Notes: a model not told the origin generated them from the sequence alone. 64,000 nucleotides of DNA from DASWNP01 sp036399175 (GCA_036399175.1 DASWNP010000021.1:14436-78435), one strand, 5' to 3'; shown: positions 16,636-24,633, counted from the first letter of the stretch. A program made the numbers and translations.

Positions 16636-17592
16636 TCACTGGAAGTAGCTTGCGCCCGGCGTGGCGGCGCGTCGCTCTTCAGTCCAGCGCGCGAGGCCGT
16701 TAAGGATGTCGCGGCACAAACGTCTTTCCGCGTCGCCGCGACTCGCTACCTCGCGCAGCGAGACGGCCAGAGAGAGTAGCTCTCGATGCTCGGGCGCGGC
16801 GCGCACCTTCGAGAGCCAGCGCTGCAAGTCTTCCGTCTCGCTCGCCGCGCGACGCTTCCCGCTCGCCCGCTTCCCCCGGCGCACGGTCGGCCTCACAGCC
16901 GTCGATACTTCTTCGCTCATGCTCTGCATCGTCCGGCGGAAGAGCATCTCGACGAGCCCGGCGGTCTCGTGCGCATCGACGAGCGTGGCGATGGCGTCTG
17001 CGAAGCGCGCCGCCCAATCCATCTCGTTCGGCGAGAATGGCTCGTAAGGAGCGCGTCCCAGCCGGTTGATGAATTCGAGCACGCCGACCGTTTCGCCGTT
17101 GACCTGAAGCGGCGTGGCGAGGATGGTCTGCGTCGTGTAGCCGGTCATGCGGTCAACCTCTTCGTAGAAGGCGCTCTCACGATGCACGTCGGCGACGACC
17201 ATCGGCTGGCCGCTGGCGAAGACGAAGCCCGCGATGCCTTTGCCCGGCGGAATCCGAACTTTCAAAAGCTTGTCGGCCACCGCGCCGATAGCCACCAGAA
17301 ACCGCAAGCCGCCGCGCTCGCCGTCGCGCACCAGGACAGAAGCCTCGCCCGAGCCGAGCGCGCGCGCCGCGATGTAGAGCAGATTCTCGATGGAACGAAT
17401 CAGAGGCATCGTCAGAGCGTAGGCCACATCGACCGTGCTCACGACCTTCAGCAGACGCTCCTCCAGCGAGGCTTCCTCGCTCTTCGACCGTCGCGGCGAC
17501 GAAGCAGCAACCGACGCCGACGCGCCGCTTCGCTTCGCCGCTCCCTTTTTCTTCGAGGCGGCTGGAAGCGCCGCCCTCTTTCGAGTTTTCAT
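16636..17592 (-). CDS. GAF domain protein
   Basis: About 318 residues from the ATG at 17590-17592. A longer frame reaches 17748, but its extra N-terminus is only translated repeat DNA. A basic Ala/Lys/Arg-rich N-terminus precedes a GAF domain (about 65-220) with PPGKGIAGFVFASGQPMVV, ATPLQVNGETVGVLEFINR and FSPNEMDWAARFADAIATLV. The ligand is unknown. The C-terminus is helical and charged. The downstream subtilisin starts 22 bases after its stop, so the GAF domain may sense a signal for the protease. Confidence 0.82.
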   Translation of the reverse strand: MKTRKRAALPAASKKKGAAKRSGASASVAASSPRRSKSEEASLEERLLKVVSTVDVAYALTMPLIRSIENLLYIAARALGSGEASVLVRDGERGGLRFLVAIGAVADKLLKVRIPPGKGIAGFVFASGQPMVVADVHRESAFYEEVDRMTGYTTQTILATPLQVNGETVGVLEFINRLGRAPYEPFSPNEMDWAARFADAIATLVDAHETAGLVEMLFRRTMQSMSEEVSTAVRPTVRRGKRASGKRRAASETEDLQRWLSKVRAAPEHRELLSLAVSLREVASRGDAERRLCRDILNGLARWTEERRAATPGASYFQ

Positions 17593-17601
17593 GGTTTTAG
17601 A

Positions 17602-17814
17602 AGATGGACGATGGACGAAAGAACAGACGATGGACGATAGACCATAGACGATGGACGACAGAACAAACGATGGACGACGAGCGATGGACGATAGACCGAA
17701 GACGCTTTGTTGAAGATAGACAATAGCTGAAAGCCAGGACGAGGCCAAAGAGACGGCTTGGCTATCGTCTATGGTCTATCGTCCATCGTCAATGGTCTAC
17801 CCGTCCATCGTCCG
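17602..17814. repeat. long intergenic inverted array of GATGGAC heptamers
   Basis: About 100 bases of ATGGACG/ATAGACC/ACAGAAC-type units (17602-17700) face about 55 bases of the complementary GTCCATC/GTCTATC units (17762-17814). A unique spacer of about 60 bases lies between. It fills most of the 367-base gap between the GAF gene and ctpA; the rest (17815-17959) holds the palindrome TGAAACGGTTTCA at 17932-17944 and no gene. Confidence 0.88.
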
Positions 17815-17959
17815 CTCTCACGGCAACCTTGCCGCGCACGTTCTCATCCATTAAACTACACCAACCGGCCTTTCGGCGATATTTAAGAGCGCAGGCCAGA
17901 GTCGCCTCCAAAAGCGGTTCGGCCTGTCTCGTGAAACGGTTTCAGACGAGGTTTTCTCA

Positions 17960-19747
17960 GTGAAGAACAGACCCATCAACGCGCTCGCAACGCTGCTTAT
18001 TCTCGCGCTGCTGATTCCGACTTTCGTCCTTGCGCAACAACAGCAGGAGACGACGCCGCCCACTACCAAGCGCGGCGACGTTGACCGAAGCAGCCCGCGC
18101 TCCGGCCAGCCCGCTCCCGAAGCTCGCACGCGCCGGACAAATCCGGCTCCGGCGGCCACCGAGGGCGTCGAGGGTGATTTTGCCGAAGCCCTCACCGTGA
18201 TTCAAGAGAATTATGTCGATGGCAACAAGCTTGAATACAACAACGTCTTCAAGTCGTCCATCATCGGCATGCTGCGCTCGCTCGACCCGCACTCGAATTT
18301 CTACGACGCCAAAGAGTTCGAGGAGCTGCGCGCCGACTGGCGCTCGGAGTATTACGGCATTGGCGCGCTCATCAGCGACCGCCGCATCGGCGATAGCTCC
18401 AACACCTACATCCTCGCCGCGCTGCCCGACACTCCGGCCGCACGCGCCGGCCTTCGCTTCGGCGACCGCCTCGTCGAGATAGACGGCCAATCCGTGCTGG
18501 GCAAGCCATCGGCAGAGGTGCGCGACAAGCTGCGCGGCCCGAAAGGCTCGGTCGTCAGGCTCACGGTCGAGCGCGCCGCGAATGGCAACAAGGAGAAGGT
18601 CGAAATCACGCGCGACGCCGTCAATCAGCCGACCGTGCCCGACGCCTACCTGATTCGCCCCGGCGTCGGCTACATCGACATGACGCGCGGCTTCAACTAC
18701 GACACCGCGGAAGAGTTTGAAAAGGCGCTCGAAGCCCTGCGCGAAAAGGGCATGAACTCGCTCGTCATCGACCTGAGGAACAATCCGGGCGGACTGCTCG
18801 ACCAGGCCGTCAAAGTCGCGCAGCAGTTCTTGCAGCGCGAGCAGGTGATTCTCAGCCAGAAGGGGCGCGGCATGCGCGGCGGCGGCGATAAGACCTACAA
18901 GTCTGAAAACCGCTCGCCCGATACGACGCCGCTCGTCGTGCTCGTCAATCGCAATTCGGCCTCGGCCTCGGAAATCGTCGCGGGCGCTTTGCAGGATCAC
19001 GACCGCGCTCTCATCGTCGGCGAAACAACCTTCGGCAAGGGGCTGGTTCAAAGTTTGCTCCCGCTCGAATACGGCACGGCGCTGACGCTCACGACCACCA
19101 AGTATGTGACTCCTTCGGGGCGGCTGCTTCAACGCGACTATTCCAACACCGGGCTCTACGACTACTACACGCGCGGCGGCTTAGGCCGTCAGGACGAAGA
19201 GAACGAGAAGGAGTCCGCGCCACAACAGCCCGTCCAGCCCGCAGGGCCTGAGAGCCGCACCGACACGGGGCGACCCGTCTACGGCGGCGGCGGCATCGCG
19301 CCCGACGAGGCCGTCAAGCCGCGCCTCATCGAGCCCGCTCAGCAGCGCCTCGTCGATCCCATCTTCGCCTTCACGCGCGAGCTGGTCAACGGTCGCATCA
19401 ACGGCTTCGCCGACTACAAAGTTCAACGCGCCATCGACTTCAAGCACCAGCTTGAGACGACCGAATTCCCCGTCACCGACGCGCTCTTCAAAGCCTTCAA
19501 GGAGTTCGTCGCCGCTCACCCCGAGTACAAGTTCACCCCGGCGCAGCTCGACCGCAGCCGCGAATTCATCGCACGCCAGATGCGCTACGACATCGTCACC
19601 GCCGCCTACGGCACGACGACCGCTCAGCAGGTTCTGACCGTTGACGACCCGCAGGTCGCCAAAGGCATCGAGGTGCTGCCGCGCGCGCGCGAGCTGGCCG
19701 CCTCGGCCATGCGCGGTCGCAACCCGCAGCAGAAGTCCTACGAGTAA
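17960..19747 (+). CDS. S41 family C-terminal processing peptidase
   Basis: The 595-residue protein starts at GTG (17960) with GAGG 7 bases upstream. It has a signal peptide (NALATLLILALLIPTFVLA) and a disordered linker. A PDZ domain (about 130-205; YYGIGALISD and RAGLRFGDRLVEIDGQSV) is followed by the S41 catalytic domain (about 225-400). The Ser/Lys dyad is intact: Ser in VNRNSASASEIVAGAL and Lys in GETTFGKGLVQS. The C-terminal about 190 residues, with ATTQ-type linkers and helices, are typical of long CtpA/B-like members. It is predicted to process or degrade proteins in the periplasm. Confidence 0.92.
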   Translation: MKNRPINALATLLILALLIPTFVLAQQQQETTPPTTKRGDVDRSSPRSGQPAPEARTRRTNPAPAATEGVEGDFAEALTVIQENYVDGNKLEYNNVFKSSIIGMLRSLDPHSNFYDAKEFEELRADWRSEYYGIGALISDRRIGDSSNTYILAALPDTPAARAGLRFGDRLVEIDGQSVLGKPSAEVRDKLRGPKGSVVRLTVERAANGNKEKVEITRDAVNQPTVPDAYLIRPGVGYIDMTRGFNYDTAEEFEKALEALREKGMNSLVIDLRNNPGGLLDQAVKVAQQFLQREQVILSQKGRGMRGGGDKTYKSENRSPDTTPLVVLVNRNSASASEIVAGALQDHDRALIVGETTFGKGLVQSLLPLEYGTALTLTTTKYVTPSGRLLQRDYSNTGLYDYYTRGGLGRQDEENEKESAPQQPVQPAGPESRTDTGRPVYGGGGIAPDEAVKPRLIEPAQQRLVDPIFAFTRELVNGRINGFADYKVQRAIDFKHQLETTEFPVTDALFKAFKEFVAAHPEYKFTPAQLDRSREFIARQMRYDIVTAAYGTTTAQQVLTVDDPQVAKGIEVLPRARELAASAMRGRNPQQKSYE

Positions 19748-19786
19748 TACGAATAAAACTCTCGCAGACGCCCTCGCTCCAAAGAT

Positions 19787-19824
19787 GAAGAGGCTGCTTC
19801 TCTGACGTGAGAGGCGGCCTCTTC
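19787..19824 (+). terminator. intrinsic terminator after the S41 peptidase gene
   Basis: GAAGAGGC (19787-19794) pairs with GCCTCTTC (19817-19824), with an inner CTCT/AGAG extension, followed by GGTTTTAG. It lies 40 bases after the stop. Confidence 0.65.
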
Positions 19825-19909
19825 GGTTTTAGTGCTGGCGATGGGTTTTGAGTTTTGGTCGAGCGAGCCCGCGTCGCTGTTTTAAATCGACTCACTCGTT
19901 CAAATCGAA

Positions 19910-20581
19910 TCACTCGCTGCCGGTCTGGTCGTGCGGGCTATCGACCGGCTTGGATTCAGACGAGCCCTTCTGCCTGAGCCAGACGGTCAGCAAGACCATC
20001 GCGCCCATCGACAGAAACTCGCTCTGCCAGTTCTGAAAAGATTCAAACCAGAAACGCGAAGTGCCGATATAGCCGATGGTGGAAACCTGCTCTCCGCCCC
20101 CGTGCGCTTTCTGGTCTTCGTTATACACCCGCGCGCCGCCCGCCGCGTGCAGAAAGAACGAGCCGATGAAGAGCAGGAGGAAGGCGAGGCTCAGCGAGTT
20201 TTCGTAGAGCTTGAGCACGAGGCCCCCCGCGCGTACAGGCCAGGGGGCATCCTTTTTATCGCGCGAGCCTCGCGGGTCTCTATCGACCGCCTCTTCCTTC
20301 TCCGGGTCTTTCGATTCCGCCGAACCCTTCTGGTAGAGAAAAATCGTCAGCACGACATAGATGAACATCTGCAAAAATTCGCTCTCCCAGTTCTCCATCG
20401 TGGCTTCGACGAAGTGGCTGCTGCCGAGATACTCGACGTAGCTCGCGACGGGCTGGCCGTGCTCCTTCTGGTCTGCGTTGTACTCTCGCTGACCGGCCAA
20501 ACTCTGGCCGAAGATAAAGGTGATGAAGAACATCCCGAGCAGGACGATTGAGAGGCCGTTGTTACGAAAGAAGCTCCGCAT
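19910..20581 (-). CDS. DUF6766-like membrane protein, internally duplicated
   Basis: The 223-residue protein consists of two copies of one unit, about 1-95 and 120-215. Each has a hydrophobic helix (SIVLLGMFFITFIFGQ / LAFLLLFIGSFFLHAAGG), then YN-x-DQK-x-HG, a Y-x-G-x-S-x-F segment, NW-x-SEFL-x-M, a second helix and the ending QKGS-x-ESK. The repeated unit corresponds to the DUF6766 family as I know it. Function is unknown. Four membrane helices are predicted. The lysine-rich linker between the units reads DPEKEEAVDRDPRGSRDKKD. Confidence 0.8.
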   Translation of the reverse strand: MRSFFRNNGLSIVLLGMFFITFIFGQSLAGQREYNADQKEHGQPVASYVEYLGSSHFVEATMENWESEFLQMFIYVVLTIFLYQKGSAESKDPEKEEAVDRDPRGSRDKKDAPWPVRAGGLVLKLYENSLSLAFLLLFIGSFFLHAAGGARVYNEDQKAHGGGEQVSTIGYIGTSRFWFESFQNWQSEFLSMGAMVLLTVWLRQKGSSESKPVDSPHDQTGSE

Positions 20582-20650
20582 TTAACATCCCCCGCGAATC
20601 GAAAGTTGGTAGAACGTCCACAATCGAACGGCAAGCTCACTTCAAACCCA

Positions 20651-20703
20651 GAGACTCCAAACTACTCATTTCTGACTCCAGACTCCAGACCCCAGACTCC
20701 AGC
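20651..20703. repeat. tandem GACTCCA heptamers, single orientation
   Basis: The 7-base unit GACTCCA/GACCCCA recurs about five times, with variants, just 3' of the isochorismatase-like gene. No convincing second arm is seen, unlike most copies. The same unit builds the hairpin at 35824-35930. Confidence 0.8.
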
Positions 20704-20708
20704 CTTAT

Positions 20709-21386
20709 TCAATCTTTATTCGAGAACTGGAAGGGCTGCGGCTGTGGGTTCGGCTCGTCGTCGCCCGAAGCAGCGCGCTTCAGCTTTTCGAGGTCAAGCT
20801 CGGTCGAGGGCGTGGTGTCGGCCTTGAGCACGCGCTGCATGTGCTCGATGGCGTGGCGGTTCTCCTCCGGGTCGCTGGAGGCGACGCAGTCCGAGGGGAC
20901 TATCAGGTGGAAGTCGCGCATGTAGGCGTCGTTGGCCGTAAAGAGCACGCAGATGTCGCCGGTCAGACCCGTCAGAATCAGCGTCTTGACCTGTAGGTAT
21001 TCGAGCAGCGTGTCGAGCGTCGTGGAGAAGAAGCCGGAGTGCTTGGGCTTGAGGACGAAGTAGTCGTTCTCTTCGTCGGGGCGCAAAAGCTCTGCGACGG
21101 GTCGCCCGCGCACGCCTTCGTCGAGGCAATGGCTGAGCAGCTTGTTGAAGTCAGACTGCCATCTGCCGAAGTTGTCGTTGACGTAGATGACGGGGATGCC
21201 CGACTGCTTCGCCCTGCGCTTGAGCGCGGCCAGATGCTCGGCCATCGGCAGCGCATGTTTGAGAAGCTGCTCTCCGCTATCGAACTCTAAATCGTTGATG
21301 ACATCAATCAGAAGCAGCGCGAGGTCTGCTTTGTCGGGCACATTGCCGTGCAAATCTTCATTCTTCGCGGGCATCGGGCGGCTCAC
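20709..21386 (-). CDS. isochorismatase-like cysteine hydrolase
   Basis: The 225-residue protein has the family triad. Asp lies in ALLLIDVINDLEFD (about 27), Lys is probably in the FVLKPKHSGFFST segment, and the nucleophile Cys is in LTGLTGDICVLFTANDAY (about 145). The motif LIVPSDCVASSDPEEN follows. These enzymes hydrolyse isochorismate, nicotinamide or other amides; the substrate cannot be told. Start is GTG at 21386; an ATG four codons on is an alternative. The last about 20 residues are hydrophilic. Confidence 0.87.
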   Translation of the reverse strand: MSRPMPAKNEDLHGNVPDKADLALLLIDVINDLEFDSGEQLLKHALPMAEHLAALKRRAKQSGIPVIYVNDNFGRWQSDFNKLLSHCLDEGVRGRPVAELLRPDEENDYFVLKPKHSGFFSTTLDTLLEYLQVKTLILTGLTGDICVLFTANDAYMRDFHLIVPSDCVASSDPEENRHAIEHMQRVLKADTTPSTELDLEKLKRAASGDDEPNPQPQPFQFSNKD

Positions 21387-21439
21387 TCTCCGGAAATAAT
21401 TCAGCTTGATTAAGGCTCGACGGAAAAGGAATGCAACGG

Positions 21440-21468
21440 ATTATGATTGCTGCGCGCGGAAAAAACAA
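21440..21468 (-). promoter_or_regulatory. candidate sigma-70 promoter for the isochorismatase-like gene
   Basis: On the minus strand TTGTTT (21463-21468) is followed after 17 bases by CATAAT (21440-21445), about 54 bases before the start codon. Between 21387 and 21715 this promoter and the terminator at 21571 are the only elements seen. Confidence 0.55.
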
Positions 21469-21570
21469 CGCTCCGTTTGACTGAGCCGCGACGCGGACTC
21501 TTTGAGCGACGACGAAGACCGCCCTGAGCGCCCTGTTCTTTCGGTTCTGCCACGCGCGCGAGAAGAAGAA

Positions 21571-21605
21571 AGGTGAGCTTCGCCAGGCTCAGGCGAAGCT
21601 CACCT
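21571..21605 (-). terminator. strong intrinsic terminator of the VOC gene
   Basis: AGGTGAGCTTCGCC (21571-21584) and GGCGAAGCTCACCT (21592-21605) form a perfect 14-base stem with a 7-base loop. On the minus strand TTTCTTCTTC follows, suiting the VOC gene that ends at 21716. Confidence 0.85.
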
Positions 21606-21715
21606 CGTTTGTTGCTCCGATCGACGCTGGCAGGCGTGAGGGCATCGAGAAAGGGAAGGCGTCTAAAAGCGCGCGTAAGTCTCGCTCGAAGCTTCTCCGT
21701 TCAGGTCGAGCGTTA

Positions 21716-22108
21716 TCAGTGTTCTCCTGCGAGGGTGATGAGCGAGAGGGTTGCGCCCGTCGGGTCGTTGATGACGCAGAAGCGCCCGACGGCCGGGATG
21801 TCGGTCGGCGGCACGCAGACCTTGCCGCCAAGCTCTTCGACGCGCCGCGCCGAAGCATCGACATCGTCAACCGCCACGTAAGACATCCAGTGAGACGACA
21901 TCCGGCCGTACTCCTCGTTCATCTGGTAGATGCCGCCGACCGCCTCGCCCGCCGCCATAATCTCTGAATAGCCTCCCGGCAACACCTGTCCCTCTTTCAA
22001 CTGCCAGCCCAGAAGCTCCGCGTAAAACTTCTTCGCGGCCTGCGTATCGGTCGTCGCAAGCTCCGTCCAGCAGAATGTGCCGTGCGGTGAAATCACTTTT
22101 TCCGCCAT
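21716..22108 (-). CDS. VOC family protein (glyoxalase/bleomycin-resistance fold)
   Basis: The 130-residue protein contains one full VOC module in two beta-alpha-beta-beta-beta halves. The first half shows GTFCWTELATTDTQAAKKFYAELLGW and the second half WMSYVAVDDVDASARRVEELGGKV. It ends PTGATLSLI. This is the branch whose members share the PHGTFCWTEL opening and are annotated as glyoxalase-like. No defined substrate. The gene stands alone between two terminators. Confidence 0.88.
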   Translation of the reverse strand: MAEKVISPHGTFCWTELATTDTQAAKKFYAELLGWQLKEGQVLPGGYSEIMAAGEAVGGIYQMNEEYGRMSSHWMSYVAVDDVDASARRVEELGGKVCVPPTDIPAVGRFCVINDPTGATLSLITLAGEH

Positions 22109-22204
22109 CGCAAGTGTCTCCTTTTTTCGAGTAGAGAGTTTTTCAGAGCATCCCCTCCGAGCGTCCGCGTGATGTTCGGGCGCGGCTGCTCTTCAGGAAA
22201 GAAA

Positions 22205-22238
22205 AAAGGTGAGGCATTCAAAACGAAAGCTCACCTTT
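22205..22238 (-). terminator. intrinsic terminator of the annealase operon
   Basis: On the minus strand AAAGGTGAG (complement of 22230-22238) pairs with CTCACCTTT (complement of 22205-22213), followed by TTTC. It is 74 bases past the last operon gene. Confidence 0.8.
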
Positions 22239-22311
22239 CAAACCTACCCCTTGCTCGTAAATGTCGTTTGCGAGGGCTGCGATGTGTTCCCTTTGATAGT
22301 TCGTTCGGCTC

Positions 22312-22836
22312 TTAGTGTGCGACGAGCCACTCGTGGAAAAGCTGCGACTCCTCCTGCTTCCCGCTCCAGCGCGCGCGGTTCTTGCCGGTCAGTGCCAAAA
22401 CCATCGCGTGATGCTGCCCGGCGCGGTCGCCGAGCCGCTCGAAGTAGTTGTAGAGACGGTCGATTTTCTGCACAGACTCGCGCGCCGTCTCCACCGTCTT
22501 GAACGACAGCACGTTGCGGAAGAAACGCGAGTAGACGTTCTGCTCCGCGCCAGTCGTCGTGTAAAGGTCGAAGTAACCTTGAATGTAACCGGCAGCCTGT
22601 AAGACCTGCGCGACGTAGGACGGACGCGCCTTCACCTGCCGGACAATCTCCGCGATGTCGGTCGTGCCCGACTCGTAGATGTCGAGAATCTGATCCTTCT
22701 TCGAGAAGGGAAGATGGATTCGCTCTCCCTCTTCGACGGAAGTCTCGACGCTTGCGTTCGACTCCGGCTCGTTCGCATATTCCAGCTCAAGCGAGAGCGG
22801 CTGCGAGTGCTCCTGAATCAACTCTTCTGTCGTCAT
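22312..22836 (-). CDS. unknown protein in the annealase operon, possible helix-turn-helix
   Basis: The 174-residue protein is not one I recognise. An acidic N-terminal third (rich in Glu, Ser and Asn) precedes FSKKDQILDIYESGTTDIAE plus IVRQVKARPSYVAQVLQAAG (about 45-85), which has the spacing of a helix-turn-helix resembling replication-initiator or sigma-like DNA-binding domains. The C-terminal half is helical (SRFFRNVLSFKTVETARESV, RLYNYFERLGDRAGQHHAMV). GGAGG lies 8 bases before the ATG. As third gene after the SWIM-Rad52 gene it may be an accessory DNA-binding protein. Confidence 0.65.
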   Translation of the reverse strand: MTTEELIQEHSQPLSLELEYANEPESNASVETSVEEGERIHLPFSKKDQILDIYESGTTDIAEIVRQVKARPSYVAQVLQAAGYIQGYFDLYTTTGAEQNVYSRFFRNVLSFKTVETARESVQKIDRLYNYFERLGDRAGQHHAMVLALTGKNRARWSGKQEESQLFHEWLVAH

Positions 22837-22853
22837 CTTTCAAACCTCCTTGC

Positions 22854-22943
22854 CAGTGAGCCGTGAGCCGTAAGCAGTGAGCAGTAAAATCAGAACTATG
22901 CTTTCGTCCCTTCTGCTCACTGCTCACCGCTTACTGCTTACTT
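22854..22943. repeat. intergenic hairpin of AGCAGTA/AGCCGTG heptamers inside an operon
   Basis: The left arm (22854-22887) of GTGAGCCGTGAGCCGTAAGC type faces CTGCTCACTGCTCACCGCTT type units (22911-22943). It lies between genes two and three of the annealase operon, so it may tune relative expression. Confidence 0.88.
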
Positions 22944-22947
22944 TCCC

Positions 22948-24270
22948 TTAGCTCGCCCGGCGCATGCCGCCCGCCGCTTCCTGTTGCATGTTCTTGAGAT
23001 GGTCGATGAAGCTCGAAGCGGCCTTCTTCGACAATTCCTCCGTGCGGCAGCGCAAAACCGACTGGCACTCCTCTTCCACGTCCACTCCGGCTTCACGCGC
23101 CAGAGCGCGAATCATGCCGAGCTGTTTGGGCGTGACGAGGTCGGCCATCGACTTGGCGAGCGGGTCGCGCGGAAACTCGTTCGTCTGCGGCGCAGAGCCC
23201 TGCGTCTCAATCACGTCCGACTCGCGCTGGTAAAGCTCGCGCGCGATGCCGAACTTAATGGCGGCGCGCTTCAAGGCGTCGTGCTCGGCCTTCTTGATGC
23301 CGGTCTCGTTGTCAGCCGTGCCCGTGCCGACGCCTTCGCGCGTTACGCCGTCAATTGTGATGGCGGCTGTGACGGCGACCATGTCGCCAATCTGGACGAT
23401 GCCTCGAACCGAGTGCGACCAGGTGGGCGCGACGCGGTCGAGCAAATCTGCGACCGTGTGCCACTCGACGTATTCGACCATGTGGCGGTTGCCCTGCCGG
23501 TCAGTCCAGCCCTCGCGCGTCTTGACGAACTTGGGGTCGATGGGCTGGCGCAACGTGCGCAAAGTGTTGGTGAAGGCGAGCGGCACCACCGGCGCGCTCG
23601 TCGCAGTCATCGCGGCGTGCTCTTCCGCCGTCACGAATTCCAGATTCTCCGGCTCTTCGACCGCCGTCGCGGTCTGTCTCTGCTTTGTCATTTCCGTAAG
23701 CTCCTTCTCGTTTATGTGTTCCGCGAGCGAACCCGGCTGTGCGACTTCCGAAACAGATTGCACAGGCGCAATCTCCGTCTTCGTCTCGAACGCCGGTTCG
23801 TTCTGCTCCCGTACGAAACGCGGGGCGCGACGGGCGGCAGGCTTGATGGTGGCCGCCGCAGCCTCTTCCGCGCGCTTCTCGGATGCGTTGTTGTCTAGGT
23901 TGATGGGCGTCTCAAAGTTGACCGCCGGATTCGCCGCTACGCCTTCGGCGGCGACGACGGGTGTGACGGCTGGCTGCTTGGTCGCAGCCTCCGAATTCTT
24001 GTTCAGGAGCGCGTGCTTGACGGCGAGGATGTGTTCGCAGCGAAAGCCCGCGTCCGCGCCCGACTGTTCCTCGAACTCAAGGCAGGAGCAGCGCACCTTT
24101 CCGCTCTCGTCGCGCCAAACCTCGTAGCTCGTGCGGCGTCCGCGCAAACTGGGCGTGGTCACGCGAAAGCGGTCGCCCTCGCGGTTGACCAGTCCCATCG
24201 CGGCGATGCCCTGCGCGCGTTTGTCGCGCATAATCACTTTTTTGTCGGTCGTGGCTGTTGCTGTCGTCAT
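22948..24270 (-). CDS. SWIM zinc finger fused to Rad52/DdrA-like annealing domain
   Basis: The 440-residue protein begins with a SWIM zinc finger (about 35-85). The ligand pattern CSC...CEH is seen in KVRCSCLEFEEQ and FRCEHILAVKHAL. A disordered linker of about 130 residues follows. A Rad52/22-type domain (about 245-365) has HMVEYVEWHTVADLLDRVAP, WSHSVRGI, VTAAITIDGVTREGVGTG and KKAEHDALKRAAIKFGIARE. The C-terminus (about 375-435) resembles a small helical domain (VTPKQLGMIRALAREAGVDV). Rad52/DdrA-type proteins bind single-stranded DNA and anneal complementary strands. It is second gene of the operon that begins at 24517, under the candidate XRE operator. Confidence 0.85.
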   Translation of the reverse strand: MTTATATTDKKVIMRDKRAQGIAAMGLVNREGDRFRVTTPSLRGRRTSYEVWRDESGKVRCSCLEFEEQSGADAGFRCEHILAVKHALLNKNSEAATKQPAVTPVVAAEGVAANPAVNFETPINLDNNASEKRAEEAAAATIKPAARRAPRFVREQNEPAFETKTEIAPVQSVSEVAQPGSLAEHINEKELTEMTKQRQTATAVEEPENLEFVTAEEHAAMTATSAPVVPLAFTNTLRTLRQPIDPKFVKTREGWTDRQGNRHMVEYVEWHTVADLLDRVAPTWSHSVRGIVQIGDMVAVTAAITIDGVTREGVGTGTADNETGIKKAEHDALKRAAIKFGIARELYQRESDVIETQGSAPQTNEFPRDPLAKSMADLVTPKQLGMIRALAREAGVDVEEECQSVLRCRTEELSKKAASSFIDHLKNMQQEAAGGMRRAS

Positions 24271-24304
24271 GGCTTAAAAATCCTCCGTCAAACTCCTAAA
24301 AACT

Positions 24305-24517
24305 TCAGGCCGCACGCTCGGCGGGCATCTCGCTCACGAGTTGCTCCGACTTCCTGGAAGGCTGCGATGCGCTGCTGGCTGCTGCCGCCGCAGGACGCTC
24401 CTGCAAACGCTTCTCAAGCTCGGCCACGCGCGCCTCCAATTCCTCGACGCGCCGACCCTGCCGGTGAACCGTCTTGAACAGGCTGTCGAATGTTTCCCAG
24501 ATATATTCCGTGCTCAT
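24305..24517 (-). CDS. small coiled-coil protein, first gene of the annealase operon
   Basis: The 70-residue product starts at the ATG 24515-24517, with AAGGA about 10 bases upstream. A longer frame to 24748 would run across the promoter and is rejected. A short aromatic N-terminus (EYIWETFDSLFKTVHRQ) is followed by a heptad coiled coil, RRVEELEARVAELEKRLQE, then an Ala/Ser-rich tail. It could be an oligomerisation partner. No family recognised. Confidence 0.6.
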   Translation of the reverse strand: MSTEYIWETFDSLFKTVHRQGRRVEELEARVAELEKRLQERPAAAAASSASQPSRKSEQLVSEMPAERAA

Positions 24518-24571
24518 TTGCTCTTTTTCCTTCCGCCGACCCTTGCGAGAGCGGCCTGTCGTTAATCCGCT

Positions 24572-24591
24572 CTGTTTCATACGTGAAACAG
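24572..24591. promoter_or_regulatory. 20-base palindrome, candidate operator of the XRE regulator
   Basis: CTGTTTCATACGTGAAACAG has perfect 8-base arms around TACG. Its right end overlaps the -10 element of the leftward promoter by two bases and the rest covers the start of transcription. That is an ideal place for a repressor such as the XRE protein encoded divergently 141 bases away. I saw no second copy in the window. Confidence 0.65.
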
Positions 24592-24618
24592 TGTACCACC
24601 GTTCCCGGTTTGTTGCAA
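24590..24618 (-). promoter_or_regulatory. sigma-70 promoter of the annealase operon
   Basis: On the minus strand TTGCAA (24613-24618), a 17-base spacer and TACACT (24590-24595) give a good promoter, about 72 bases before the first start codon. Confidence 0.7.
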
Positions 24619-24633
24619 GCATAAAACAACATC

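Noticed and set aside
17593..17748. A 52-codon N-terminal extension of the GAF protein.
   Set aside because: It is translated purely from the GATGGAC repeat array and lies upstream of a better ATG at 17592.
17932..17944. TGAAACGGTTTCA upstream of the S41 peptidase gene as a second XRE operator.
   Set aside because: The half-sites are in the opposite order to CTGTTTCA-N4-TGAAACAG, with spacing 1, so it is a different palindrome. It may still be a site for another regulator.
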